Below are positions 8,354 to 15,636 of a stretch of 33,005 nucleotides of DNA, piece after piece. The notes under the pieces were generated by a model. It did not search any database. It saw only the letters and a program-made list of their open reading frames with translations, and had not been told where the DNA came from. Numbering within the stretch: the stretch's first letter is position 1; each line of letters starts with the position of its first letter. The position numbers and the translations under genes were made by a program. This stretch comes from an uncultured bacterium (lineage in GTDB: Bacteria > Cloacimonadota > Cloacimonadia > Cloacimonadales > Cloacimonadaceae), in assembly GCA_937924555.1 (NCBI GenBank), contig CALDSN010000151.1, forward strand, positions 1 through 33,005, in the 5' to 3' direction.

Positions 8354-9235
8354 ATGAGATTTCGAATATTACTAATTGTTACGCTGCTGGTGCTGCTTAG
8401 CTCTTGCCAAAGTAGCAAGAATAGAAAGAAGATGTTGTTATTAACCACTATTCACCCCTACGAACTGCTTTTATCTCAGCTTGTGGGTGATGAGTTTGAG
8501 GTTCAGTCCATTATTCCTGCCAATGCTTCTCCACACACATGGTCACCCAAGCCCACAGACCTGCGTTCATTGATTGATGCATCTCTTATTTTATCAAACG
8601 GGCTGGGGTTGGAAAAGAATCTGGAGAAGAGCTTTGCCACGCGTAAGAACGATATGCTGGTTGCTGCCAAGTTGATTGAAGATTCCATTCCCACTTTGGA
8701 AGAGGAAGAGCACCACCATGAAGGAACAGATCCCCACCTGTGGACTTCCCCGCAACTAATGATCAAGCTTGTTTCTGCCCTCGAAAAAGAGCTTTCCCAA
8801 AGGTTCCCTAATTCCTCACTGGTGTTTAGCAAGAATGCAGAGACTATGCGCAAGGAACTGGAAGCCGTGGTGGAAAGTGTCTCTATGGAGCGTAACGAAT
8901 ATACTGATGCAGGATTGGTTACTTATCATAACAGCTTCGGGTATTTTTGCCAGGAATTTGGCATCGATTACCTTGGGTGGGTGCAATTCTCACCAGGTCA
9001 GGATCCCAGTCCCACCGAACTTGCCTCCTTGGGAGAAACCATCAAAGAAAGAAAAGTTAAGGCTCTGTTTGTGGAGCCTCAGATGGATATAAAATCAGGC
9101 GAAGTTCTGGCGAAGGAGTTTGGCTTGCAATTGCTTACTCTTGATCCCTTGGGTAGCGATGGCAATGCCAAGACCATTTCCCAGCTTATCCTGAATAACT
9201 GGAACAGCATGAAGGGTGCGTTTGTCCCGAAATGA
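8354..9235 (+). CDS. znuA: Zinc/manganese ABC importer, substrate-binding lipoprotein
   Basis: 293 residues from ATG 8354. The N-terminus is a lipoprotein signal (RFRILLIVTLLVLLSSC) with Cys18 as the lipidation site. The family is cluster A-I (ZnuA/TroA/PsaA) metal binders. Expected ligands are visible: His61 in ASPHTW, His128 in DPHLW, His192 in VTYHNSF and Asp264 in LTLDPLG. A short acidic and His-rich loop (EEEEHHHEG, 116-124) before His128 is typical of zinc rather than manganese binders, so zinc is favoured but manganese is not excluded. It would capture metal in the periplasm for the ATPase and permease encoded immediately downstream; its stop overlaps the ATG of the ATPase gene by four bases. 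Confidence 0.9.
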   Translation: MRFRILLIVTLLVLLSSCQSSKNRKKMLLLTTIHPYELLLSQLVGDEFEVQSIIPANASPHTWSPKPTDLRSLIDASLILSNGLGLEKNLEKSFATRKNDMLVAAKLIEDSIPTLEEEEHHHEGTDPHLWTSPQLMIKLVSALEKELSQRFPNSSLVFSKNAETMRKELEAVVESVSMERNEYTDAGLVTYHNSFGYFCQEFGIDYLGWVQFSPGQDPSPTELASLGETIKERKVKALFVEPQMDIKSGEVLAKEFGLQLLTLDPLGSDGNAKTISQLILNNWNSMKGAFVPK

Positions 9236-9960
9236 TTCAGATTGCTGACCTGCAATTCCGTTTGGGCGGAAAAAGCATCCTGGAGGATATCTATCTGGAG
9301 ATTCCTGATGGGGAGTTTGTTGCGATTATAGGTCCAAACGGTGCAGGCAAATCAACTCTTATCAAGCTTATTCTTGGCATTCATTCATTGCAGCAGGGTA
9401 GCATCAGCATCGATGGTGTGGAGCATTCAGCATGGCTAAACAAACACAGTTTTGGTTATCTTCCACAGCATGAGACATTTGAGCGCAATTTCCCCGCCAC
9501 AGCTCTTGATATTGCGCTCATGGGCTTGGCTGGTAGCATACCCCTTGCACATCGGATACAAGGCAGGCATAGGCAATTGGCAATGAACGCTCTGGAGCAA
9601 ACAGGAGTGGCGCATCTTGCCACCCGATACATCGGCAAACTCTCCGGAGGTGAGTTCCAGCGTGTTCTCTTAGCTCGAGCAATTGTGGGGGGTAGTAACT
9701 ACCTTATCCTGGATGAACCGGAAGCAAGCCTGGACAGACCCTCGGTGCAGAGCTTTTTCAGCCTGCTGAAAAGCCTAAATGAGTCCGGTAAGACAATCAT
9801 CACCATCTCTCACGACTTGAACATCCTTTCCGAGTATTGCAGTTTTCTGGTTTGCCTAAACCGCAGATTACACTGTCACAACAAAATGGAATTGGTTAGT
9901 GCCGACGTGATTCACAATACCTTTGGAGAAAGTGTGCGTATTATTGAGAAGGATTATTAG
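9232..9960 (+). CDS. znuC: Zinc/manganese ABC importer, ATP-binding protein
   Basis: 242 residues with all ABC ATPase motifs: Walker A GPNGAGKST, Q-loop in FGYLPQHETF, signature LSGGEFQRVLLARAI, Walker B NYLILDEPEASLD and the H-loop TISHDLN. It powers metal import by the permease that follows. The size is typical of ZnuC/TroB. The four-base overlap with the binding-protein gene upstream and the three-base gap to the permease gene downstream show a tightly coupled operon. Confidence 0.93.
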   Translation: MIQIADLQFRLGGKSILEDIYLEIPDGEFVAIIGPNGAGKSTLIKLILGIHSLQQGSISIDGVEHSAWLNKHSFGYLPQHETFERNFPATALDIALMGLAGSIPLAHRIQGRHRQLAMNALEQTGVAHLATRYIGKLSGGEFQRVLLARAIVGGSNYLILDEPEASLDRPSVQSFFSLLKSLNESGKTIITISHDLNILSEYCSFLVCLNRRLHCHNKMELVSADVIHNTFGESVRIIEKDY

Positions 9961-9963
9961 TCT

Positions 9964-10761
9964 ATGTTCAAGTTCCATTTTCTGCTTAATGCTCTCTTTG
10001 GTGCCTTGCTTTCGGGCTTGAGTTTGGCGATATTTGCCCCATATGTAACCCTCAGACGCATCTCGTATATGGGGGAAGCACTTTCTCATATTGCCTTCGC
10101 AGGAATTGCCATTGCTATTCTCATGAACTGGAATCTCAGCATCACAACGCTTATTTTCGTGGTTTTCATCAGTCTTGCCATCGGGTGGATATCTCAGCGC
10201 CACAAACTCCACGAGGCTAATACCATCAGCATATTCCTCTCGGTTAGCATGGCTCTCGGGATAATCCTGATAAGCGTTTCCAACAATTATGCCTTTGACC
10301 TTGCAAGCTATCTTTTCGGCAATGTCCTGCTAATCACCGGTGGGGAAGTGCAGACGCTGCTCATCCTGAGCATTCTGAATATAGCTTTTGTTACTATCTT
10401 CTACAAAGAGCTGTTTTATCTAACTTACAACGAGGAAATGTCCAAAGTATTCAGGATTAGAACAGCTCCGGTAAGCAGGCTCTTTCTGGTTTTGTTAGCG
10501 GTTAACATTGCTATAAACCTCAAGAGTGCCGGGATTATTCTGGTAACAGCGCAACTGATATTGCCTGCTGTCATAGCTTTTAACCTTGTCCGCAATCTGA
10601 AGTGGGCAATCATCGTATCTGCCATAGTGTCAGTGTTAAGCGCTATCGTTGGGTTCTATCTGAGCTTTTCATTAAACCTCCCCACTGGGGCAACTATAGT
10701 ACTTTTTGAAGCAATCGTATATTCTATAAGCATGCTACTCGGAGACAAAAACAATGCGTAA
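9964..10761 (+). CDS. znuB: Zinc/manganese ABC importer, membrane permease
   Basis: 265 residues, largely hydrophobic, with seven to nine predicted membrane helices, matching the ABC-3 permease family (ZnuB/TroC/MntB). The family-typical N-terminal stretch YVTLRRISYMGEALSHIAFA and the C-terminal NLPTGATIVLFEAIVYSISML are visible. It forms the channel through the inner membrane for the metal delivered by the lipoprotein. AAGGA lies about ten bases before the ATG. The last eight bases overlap the next gene, so the importer and the C5-epimerase-like protein are very probably on one mRNA. Confidence 0.92.
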   Translation: MFKFHFLLNALFGALLSGLSLAIFAPYVTLRRISYMGEALSHIAFAGIAIAILMNWNLSITTLIFVVFISLAIGWISQRHKLHEANTISIFLSVSMALGIILISVSNNYAFDLASYLFGNVLLITGGEVQTLLILSILNIAFVTIFYKELFYLTYNEEMSKVFRIRTAPVSRLFLVLLAVNIAINLKSAGIILVTAQLILPAVIAFNLVRNLKWAIIVSAIVSVLSAIVGFYLSFSLNLPTGATIVLFEAIVYSISMLLGDKNNA

Positions 10762-11701
10762 AAATCTATCCTTGCTGATAAGCCTGGCAATCGGCTTTCT
10801 CTTCACATCCATGCTGTGGCAACTTGCTGAACCCAAGATTATTACCGCCATTGGTAAAGCATTTTACACAGTTACCAAAACCAGCTTCATAGAAATTCCC
10901 ACCACAGATGCGCAAGGCATCCCCATGCGCTACTACCCCAGAGTGGGCACTGTTTACGATCCCGAGTATGTCGCCATGGAATCCATCCGCAACTATAACA
11001 CCCGCATTGAGCCCAACCGTGAAAAGAGATTCCTCCAGTTAAGCGAATGGCTGGTAAACCAAGTTGATTCCACCGGGCTGATTCCTCAGAACTATGATTT
11101 TCGTGATGCCTCTCTCCTAAAGCCTTGGTACAGTGCTGCAACCCAGAGTGCCGCCATGTTGGCTATTGCTCAAAGAGCCGGGTTCCTGCGCGACAGAAAG
11201 CTGCTTGGCATCTCAAGCGGGATGCTGGCAAAGCTTGACCCGGGTTATGGATACATAAGCAGTGCAGAAACAGATAGCACCGTTTGGTTCAAGAGCTATC
11301 CGGATTACGCCATCCGGGGAATGGTACAGACTTTGTTAAACCTGTATGAATATGACAAGCTGGTTAATGATCCCCTTGCCAAAGATCTCTTTGCCAAAGG
11401 GGTTAGAATGCTGAACTACAAGCTGGGTAGCCTGGAAAATCGTGGTTATTTGGATGATCCCTATATGCACATTGGCAGAAGGGCTGAGCACCAAGAGCTT
11501 ACACGCCTTTTAGATGAGCTTATCAAGATTGCCCCCAATCGCTTTCTTGCTCAGGACATAGAGCGCTATAAAAAGCTGGATAAACTTCCAGTATCCTACC
11601 AAATGCTGGATCAGTATGCTTGGGGTAGAATCTTTTGCGCCATGTTAGGCTGGATGCTGTTTACCCTTGTTATTCACGCCTTTCTTAAAATGCCGAAATA
11701 G
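10754..11701 (+). CDS. Membrane-anchored protein with D-glucuronyl C5-epimerase-like domain
   Basis: 315 residues. Both ends are hydrophobic (about 6-25 and 290-310), suggesting two membrane anchors with the centre in the periplasm. The centre resembles the C-terminal (alpha/alpha) domain of D-glucuronyl C5-epimerases: a helix with SEWLVNQVDSTGLIPQNYDF, the hallmark PWYSAATQSAAMLAIAQRAG, then YAIRGMVQTLLNLYEYDKL and LFAKGVRMLNYKLGSLENRG, in the family's order. Those enzymes flip C5 of glucuronic acid units in polysaccharides. Whether this one is active is unknown, and the catalytic residues cannot be checked confidently by eye. GGAG nine bases before the ATG lies inside the permease gene. Its 3' end overlaps the convergent DUF2156 gene by 28 bases. 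Confidence 0.6.
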   Translation: MRKNLSLLISLAIGFLFTSMLWQLAEPKIITAIGKAFYTVTKTSFIEIPTTDAQGIPMRYYPRVGTVYDPEYVAMESIRNYNTRIEPNREKRFLQLSEWLVNQVDSTGLIPQNYDFRDASLLKPWYSAATQSAAMLAIAQRAGFLRDRKLLGISSGMLAKLDPGYGYISSAETDSTVWFKSYPDYAIRGMVQTLLNLYEYDKLVNDPLAKDLFAKGVRMLNYKLGSLENRGYLDDPYMHIGRRAEHQELTRLLDELIKIAPNRFLAQDIERYKKLDKLPVSYQMLDQYAWGRIFCAMLGWMLFTLVIHAFLKMPK

Positions 11702-12558
11702 AACTTAACCATATACTCCGGATCATAGGATAGCTTTGCTTGACGCAAGCCTTCCAGCCCCAAATCCTGCTCACGGTTAACATACTTATATCGCCCCTGC
11801 AAGGTGCGAGCAGTTTCCCAGTTTATTAGCTGAGCCGAGCCTTTTTTATCGGGATCGAACTTCTCAAAGTGCTCGGAGACCATTTCCGGGGTTTGGGGTG
11901 ACCAGATAGAATATGCGGCAATGCGGTTATGCAGGCAGATGATTATCCCCTCCGTAGGCAGCTCATCCCACATCCTAAGTGTGTTCTCAATCGCTTTTAT
12001 CTCCGTCATCAAGTATATCCCTTCCGCACTCCGCTCTCTACGCCATTTGTGTGTGAACTCCAGCAATACGCTGCTTTTATCGCTGGTGATTGGCAGCACT
12101 TTATACTCCGGGTATGCGCGCACAAACTGGGATACAAGGTTCTTCTTTTTCGCCAGTTTCTTACCTGAAAGCTGCACCAACCTATCTACACTATACACAT
12201 AATCTTCCCAAGACCTATCTTCTGTAAGTTCAAAGTACTTATATAAGTCGGGATGGCTTTGCACATACTCATCCGGGAACAGAATCATTTCAGCCTTAGG
12301 AAACACTTCCCTAAACCGTGTCACTAACCCCGCCAAATCTGCCTCGCTGAAGTTATTGCCGATAGGGAAAAGGATATACTGATACTTGGGATTGTAGATT
12401 ACAAGGTTATCCTGCCATATCAGGTAGTGATTGCGGTATATCTGCCCCCAGGCAAGGATATTGGTTACGCTATAATCGCAGTTCTCACGCGGGTATTTTT
12501 GCAGATAATGTGTTATAAGAGGGATATGCTCGGTGGTGATAAGTTCCAGATTGTGCAT
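11674..12558 (-). CDS. DUF2156 (lysylphosphatidylglycerol synthase C-terminal-like) protein
   Basis: 294 residues, soluble, no signal peptide. The pattern fits DUF2156, a double GNAT-like fold shared with the C-terminal domain of bacterial phosphatidylglycerol lysyltransferases: SGKKLAKKKNLVSQF (an LRKKRN-type motif), then HKWRRERSAEG, and a C-terminal VNREQDLGLEGLRQAKLSY, which is the most recognisable block. Those enzymes transfer an amino acid from aminoacyl-tRNA; standalone DUF2156 proteins are mostly uncharacterised and no membrane domain is present here. It follows the GNAT gene by two bases, so the two acyltransferase-like proteins are likely co-expressed from the promoter at 13017-13045. 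Its end overlaps the convergent C5-epimerase-like gene. Confidence 0.75.
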   Translation of the reverse strand: MHNLELITTEHIPLITHYLQKYPRENCDYSVTNILAWGQIYRNHYLIWQDNLVIYNPKYQYILFPIGNNFSEADLAGLVTRFREVFPKAEMILFPDEYVQSHPDLYKYFELTEDRSWEDYVYSVDRLVQLSGKKLAKKKNLVSQFVRAYPEYKVLPITSDKSSVLLEFTHKWRRERSAEGIYLMTEIKAIENTLRMWDELPTEGIIICLHNRIAAYSIWSPQTPEMVSEHFEKFDPDKKGSAQLINWETARTLQGRYKYVNREQDLGLEGLRQAKLSYDPEYMVKFYFGILRKA

Positions 12559-12560
12559 GC

Positions 12561-12980
12561 TTATTCTTCTTCCAACAGAAACGGAGTGTAGTGCTGCATC
12601 ACTTTAAAGCCCAAGCCTCCGTAAAAGCCTTCGTATCCGGGCTCACTTATCAAGCCTATCCATTGCAGCTTATTCTCTTTTAGGTAGCTTAGCAAAGTGC
12701 GGATTATCCCCTTGCCAATGCCCTTTCCGCGTAGGTCTCCCCGCACAGTCACATCCTGAATATAGGCATCGCTAACGCCATCGCTGATGGCTCTGCCCAT
12801 TCCGATTATCTCCTCCCCCTGCTTTGCGATAACAAAGCAAAAGGAATTCTGCATAATTTGGCGTACGGTCTCCAAGTATTCCGGATTGTCGTCCATGTGC
12901 CACCATCCGGCTTGGCGATACAGAGCCAGGATAACCTCTGGATCTGCGTCTGTTACTATATGATATGTTATCTTTTGCAT
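12561..12980 (-). CDS. GNAT-family N-acetyltransferase
   Basis: 139 residues, the size of a single GNAT domain. The acetyl-CoA binding motif A is clear: DAYIQDVTVRGDLRGKGIGK, with the V-x-x-x-x-R-G-x-G-x-G/A pattern, followed by a helix (IIRTLLSYLKE). The C-terminal GYEGFYGGLGFKV is the usual GNAT motif B region (F-Y-x-x-x-G-F). Such enzymes transfer an acetyl group from acetyl-CoA to an amine; the substrate cannot be read from sequence. It has its own promoter at 13017-13045 and precedes the DUF2156 gene by two bases. Confidence 0.88.
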   Translation of the reverse strand: MQKITYHIVTDADPEVILALYRQAGWWHMDDNPEYLETVRQIMQNSFCFVIAKQGEEIIGMGRAISDGVSDAYIQDVTVRGDLRGKGIGKGIIRTLLSYLKENKLQWIGLISEPGYEGFYGGLGFKVMQHYTPFLLEEE

Positions 12981-13016
12981 TATGGTACTTATCCCCTTTG
13001 TTTATTTGCCGTTGCG

Positions 13017-13045
13017 TATATATTTACACGGGCATTATTTGTCAA
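13017..13045 (-). promoter_or_regulatory. Sigma70-type promoter for the GNAT-DUF2156 gene pair
   Basis: On the minus strand TTGACA (13040-13045) is followed after exactly 17 bases by TATATA (13017-13022). It lies just after the exonuclease stop at 13067 and about 30-40 bases before the GNAT start at 12980. This is the best consensus promoter I see in the window. Confidence 0.65.
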
Positions 13046-13066
13046 GAATGGCAATCTGCCCTTGCC

Positions 13067-14539
13067 TCATACCCGCACAAAGTCTATGAAACCTCGCTCA
13101 ACATCTGCACCCACAAGTTTCACCCTAATCTTGTGCCCCACATCTGCTCCTTCAAAGCCTTTCACCACTCTGCCTTCAACCGGCAAGCGGAATAACCTTA
13201 CCCAAGTTCCTTTTGGCGAAGCACCGGTTACGATTGCCTTGAATTCCTCTCCCATTCTTCCTTGCAGCAACAATGCCGCAGCAGCCTTGGATACTTGCCT
13301 TTCCACCTTTTTTACCGCATCCTCCATCTGTGAACAATGCTTGGCAAGCTCCACCAGCTCCTCATCAGAATATGGGATATCCTGTTTCTTTAGTGCGGCT
13401 TTCACCAGCCTCTGCGTTAGCAAATCGGGATAGCGTCGGTTGGGTGCTGTGGAGTGCGTGTAGTCCTTCACTGCCAAACCGAAGTGACCTTGACTATCTT
13501 CACCCGCTTTTTCCACAATGTATTCCCCGCTGCCCAAAAGCTTAATCACACTCTGGGAGATATCCGGAAAACGCAGTTTATCCGCAGCCTTCTCCTTCAT
13601 CAGAAACTTGTGCAGTTCCTTGGGATCGGGGGCTAAGGGCAAGCTGTAACCATGCTCTTTTGCCAGCTCCACAATTCTGTCCCAACGCCTGGGGGTTTTA
13701 ACCACACGGCGGATGGAGGGATAACCGCAAGCATCCAGAAACCGGGCAACTGCTCCGTTGGTGGCGATCATGAAGTCCGCCACGATATCTTTGGCACCGT
13801 TGGATCTATCTGCAATCAAATCCTTAATATCGCCATTCTCAAACACAGGTTTGGCGTGAATGGTCTCAAACTCCAGTGCCCCACGTTCATAGCGTAAATT
13901 CTTCATCTCTTGCGCAACCTTGAATTGCAGCATCAGATTTTCCGCCAAACCGGCAACCCTTGTAACCGCTTCAGGTGGCTCTGCATCGCCATCCAACCAA
14001 TCTGCAAGCCTGTTGTAACTAAGCTTGGCTTTGTTTTGCACCCAAGCCCGGTATATGGTATAAGCGTTGACCGCACCTTGTTTATCAACCTTAAGCTCGG
14101 TAACAATGGCAAGACGGTCATCACGATAGCCAAGAGAGCTGTAGTTTGTGGAAAGCTTCTCCGGAAGCATCGGGAATATCCTTGCGGCAGTGTAAACCGT
14201 GCAGGTGTTGTGCCGGGCATGCTTATCCAATGCGGAGTGTTCTCGCACCAAAGCATCTACATCCGCTACCGCTACATACACTTTTACGCAGTCATCTTGG
14301 CATCTTTCGGCATAGGATAGCTGATCTAAATCCTCTGAATCCTGATTATCTATGGAACACCACAAGAGCTGCCGCAAATCTCTTATGTCTGGTTCATGCT
14401 CTTGGGCTGCTCTGCTAATGTTACTTAGCTCATTCTTGGCTGCGGCATCAAATTCAGGCAGCAAACCACGCTCCAGCATAGCCCTGTAGGCAATACTCTG
14501 CAAGTATTCGTGGTGCCGTTGATTATTGTTTGGTTCCAT
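13067..14539 (-). CDS. Compact RNB-domain exoribonuclease (RNase II/R family)
   Basis: 490 residues from ATG 14539, chosen because AGGAG (14545-14549) lies five bases upstream and a promoter lies inside the longer frame that begins at 14635. The catalytic block SIDNQDSEDLDQL has Asp64, Asp70 and Asp72 at the spacing of E. coli RNase II Asp201, Asp207 and Asp209; the position of Asp210 is Gln73, as I recall for this RNB subgroup. The RNB domain continues through YTAARIFPMLPEKLS and APNRRYPDLLTQRL. The C-terminus (about 420-490, GRMGEEFKAIVTGASPKGTWVRL) looks like an S1 domain. No N-terminal cold-shock domains are present, so it is shorter than RNase R (about 700-800) or RNase II (about 640). 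It should degrade RNA 3' to 5'. Confidence 0.88.
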   Translation of the reverse strand: MEPNNNQRHHEYLQSIAYRAMLERGLLPEFDAAAKNELSNISRAAQEHEPDIRDLRQLLWCSIDNQDSEDLDQLSYAERCQDDCVKVYVAVADVDALVREHSALDKHARHNTCTVYTAARIFPMLPEKLSTNYSSLGYRDDRLAIVTELKVDKQGAVNAYTIYRAWVQNKAKLSYNRLADWLDGDAEPPEAVTRVAGLAENLMLQFKVAQEMKNLRYERGALEFETIHAKPVFENGDIKDLIADRSNGAKDIVADFMIATNGAVARFLDACGYPSIRRVVKTPRRWDRIVELAKEHGYSLPLAPDPKELHKFLMKEKAADKLRFPDISQSVIKLLGSGEYIVEKAGEDSQGHFGLAVKDYTHSTAPNRRYPDLLTQRLVKAALKKQDIPYSDEELVELAKHCSQMEDAVKKVERQVSKAAAALLLQGRMGEEFKAIVTGASPKGTWVRLFRLPVEGRVVKGFEGADVGHKIRVKLVGADVERGFIDFVRV

Positions 14540-14544
14540 CGTTT

Positions 14545-14549
14545 CTCCT
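14545..14549 (-). promoter_or_regulatory. Shine-Dalgarno sequence fixing the exonuclease start at 14539
   Basis: AGGAG on the minus strand, five bases before ATG 14539. With the transcription start predicted near 14550, the leader would be only about 11 bases and begin with this motif. Confidence 0.65.
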
Positions 14550-14556
14550 ATGGAAT

Positions 14557-14585
14557 AGTATAATGCACAAAGGGATTTCAGGCAA
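14557..14585 (-). promoter_or_regulatory. Sigma70-type promoter for the RNB exonuclease gene
   Basis: On the minus strand TTGCCT (14580-14585) and TATACT (14557-14562) are separated by 17 bases. The position implies a very short leader before ATG 14539. Confidence 0.5.
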
Positions 14586-14639
14586 GGTTTGCCATCTCTG
14601 TACATCTGTCTATCCACCTTCTTCTCTGGGATCATTACT

Positions 14640-14692
14640 TGATCATTACCTAATCATTGCATACTAAGTACGTAATGATTAGGTAATGATCA
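14640..14692. repeat. Intergenic palindromic element, copy A
   Basis: Two perfect 19-base arms, TGATCATTACCTAATCATT (14640-14658) and its reverse complement (14674-14692), face each other. Inside, pairing continues imperfectly to a loop around CTAAG. The right arm contains the 11-base unit GTAATGATTAG, then GTAATGATCAT and GCAAT. The same units and an ACTAAGT centre recur in copy B (20335-20399). It lies between the exonuclease promoter and the terminator of the HU operon. No long T-run is present. Confidence 0.85.
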
Positions 14693-14747
14693 TGCAATAG
14701 CGGTGGGGAAGAAGGTGGAAATCGAGCAGGGAGAATCTGCTGATGCC

Positions 14748-14783
14748 AAAAAGAAAACCGCCTGCGAAAAGCTCACAGGCGGT
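14748..14783 (-). terminator. Rho-independent terminator of the HU/COX24-like operon
   Basis: On the minus strand CCGCCTG (plus 14776-14782) pairs with CAGGCGG (plus 14758-14764) across a loop of 11 bases, followed by TTTTCTTTTT (plus 14748-14757). It begins about 26 bases after the stop codon of the small basic protein gene. Confidence 0.85.
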
Positions 14784-14808
14784 GAATGTATCACAACAGA
14801 GCTAAGCC

Positions 14809-14898
14809 CTATTTGTGTTTATGACGGTTCTTCCGCAGACGTTTCTTGCGTTTGTGTGTGGCTATTTTATGGCGTTTTTTCTTCTTTCCGCACGGCAT
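14809..14898 (-). CDS. 29-residue COX24/AURKAIP1-type ribosomal-like basic protein
   Basis: A 30-codon gene, ATG 14898 to TAG 14809, encodes a protein starting MPCGKKKKRHKIATHKRKK and ending LRKNRHKHK. This is almost entirely Lys, Arg and His and matches the short COX24_C/AURKAIP1 (DUF1713) proteins of Bacteroidota and relatives. The mycobacterial member of that domain family is small-subunit protein bS22, and the mitochondrial counterpart is mS38; a ribosomal role here is inferred from these. The gene lies ten bases after the HU stop codon, with GAGCTG upstream, and before a clear terminator, so it is co-transcribed with HU. It is easily missed because of its size. Confidence 0.8.
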   Translation of the reverse strand: MPCGKKKKRHKIATHKRKKRLRKNRHKHK

Positions 14899-14908
14899 AA
14901 TTCAGCTC

Positions 14909-15199
14909 TTACTTCTTGGTCTTCACGTCAACGACGTTACCCTTGAACTCACGGGAGAATTTGAAGGTGGGAACGGTTCTTTCCGGTACAGGAACTTTCT
15001 CGTCAGTTTTGGGGTTGCGACCAACACGGGGTTTACGGGTTTTAAGTTTGAAGGTGCCAAAGCCACGGACTTCAATATGATTACCTTTTGCCAAACTGTC
15101 TTTGATGGACTGCAGAAGGGCGTCCACGACGACAGCAACGTCTTTGCGGATGATTCCGGTGTTTTCCGAAATGATCTTTACTAAATCGGCTTTTGTCAT
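14909..15199 (-). CDS. HU/IHF-family DNA-binding protein
   Basis: 96 residues, standard for the family. The opening MTKADLVKIISENTGI, the strand HIEVRGFGTFKLKTRKPR and the DNA-inserting arm VGRNPKTDEKVPVPERTVPTF are all typical; the RNP sequence carries the proline that intercalates into DNA. The dimer bends and compacts DNA in the nucleoid. AAGGAG lies six bases before the ATG. TTGACA at 15290-15295 (minus) could be its -35 box, but the -10 is poor (TATTCC at 15-base spacing). Followed by the mini ribosomal-type gene and a terminator. HU versus IHF subunit cannot be decided by eye. Confidence 0.95.
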   Translation of the reverse strand: MTKADLVKIISENTGIIRKDVAVVVDALLQSIKDSLAKGNHIEVRGFGTFKLKTRKPRVGRNPKTDEKVPVPERTVPTFKFSREFKGNVVDVKTKK

Positions 15200-15636
15200 T
15201 TGATACTCCTTAAATATGCTCTTTGTCTATCTAGCTTTGCTAAACTGCATTGACTAATAAGATACTCAGGAATAAAATCTTAGGTTTTGTGTCAAGCAAA
15301 AAATCCTCTCCCCCCGCACATTTGTGCTCATATGCCTGTAATATAAAGGCTTAAGCAGGTTATGGACACACTTTATCAATGCTGTATCTAAGCAGTATTC
15401 ACGCTCCAGAGATATGCAAAACATATAGTTAGCCATTTCGCTCAATCCTCTCTCGGAGTGATAGGATTTCATGACCTTGCTATCTGCTTGGTTAACAAGT
15501 AAAAATAGAGTAACGCTCATAATTATTAGCAACACTCATAATATTCCTTGACATGTGAACACCCTCATTATAGTTTGATATCAGCTTGGGGCTGCCGCAT
15601 GGCTGCTCAGCTAAATCCATTACAGGAAGGTGAATT
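15200..15636. other. Intergenic region between divergent HU and coiled-coil protein genes
   Basis: 437 bases without a gene I can support. It holds the HU leader and presumed promoter on the minus side and a possible promoter for the plus-strand gene at 15548-15574. GCACATTTGTGC (15318-15329) is a small perfect palindrome. An 89-codon minus-strand frame (15266-15535) would overlap the presumed HU promoter and has no recognisable product. Confidence 0.55.
15548..15574 (+). promoter_or_regulatory. Possible promoter for the 210-residue protein gene
   Basis: TTGACA (15548-15553) and TATAGT (15569-15574) both resemble consensus boxes, but the spacing is only 15 bases, so this is tentative. The start codon follows about 60 bases later. 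Confidence 0.35.

Noticed and set aside
14703..14900. 65-codon plus-strand frame antisense to the COX24-like gene
   Set aside because: It runs through the terminator hairpin and the opposite strand of a recognisable small protein.
15266..15535. 89-codon minus-strand reading frame starting with a hydrophobic stretch
   Set aside because: It lies over the presumed HU promoter, its composition is irregular, and there is no recognisable family. Only a loosely placed AAGGA precedes its GTG.
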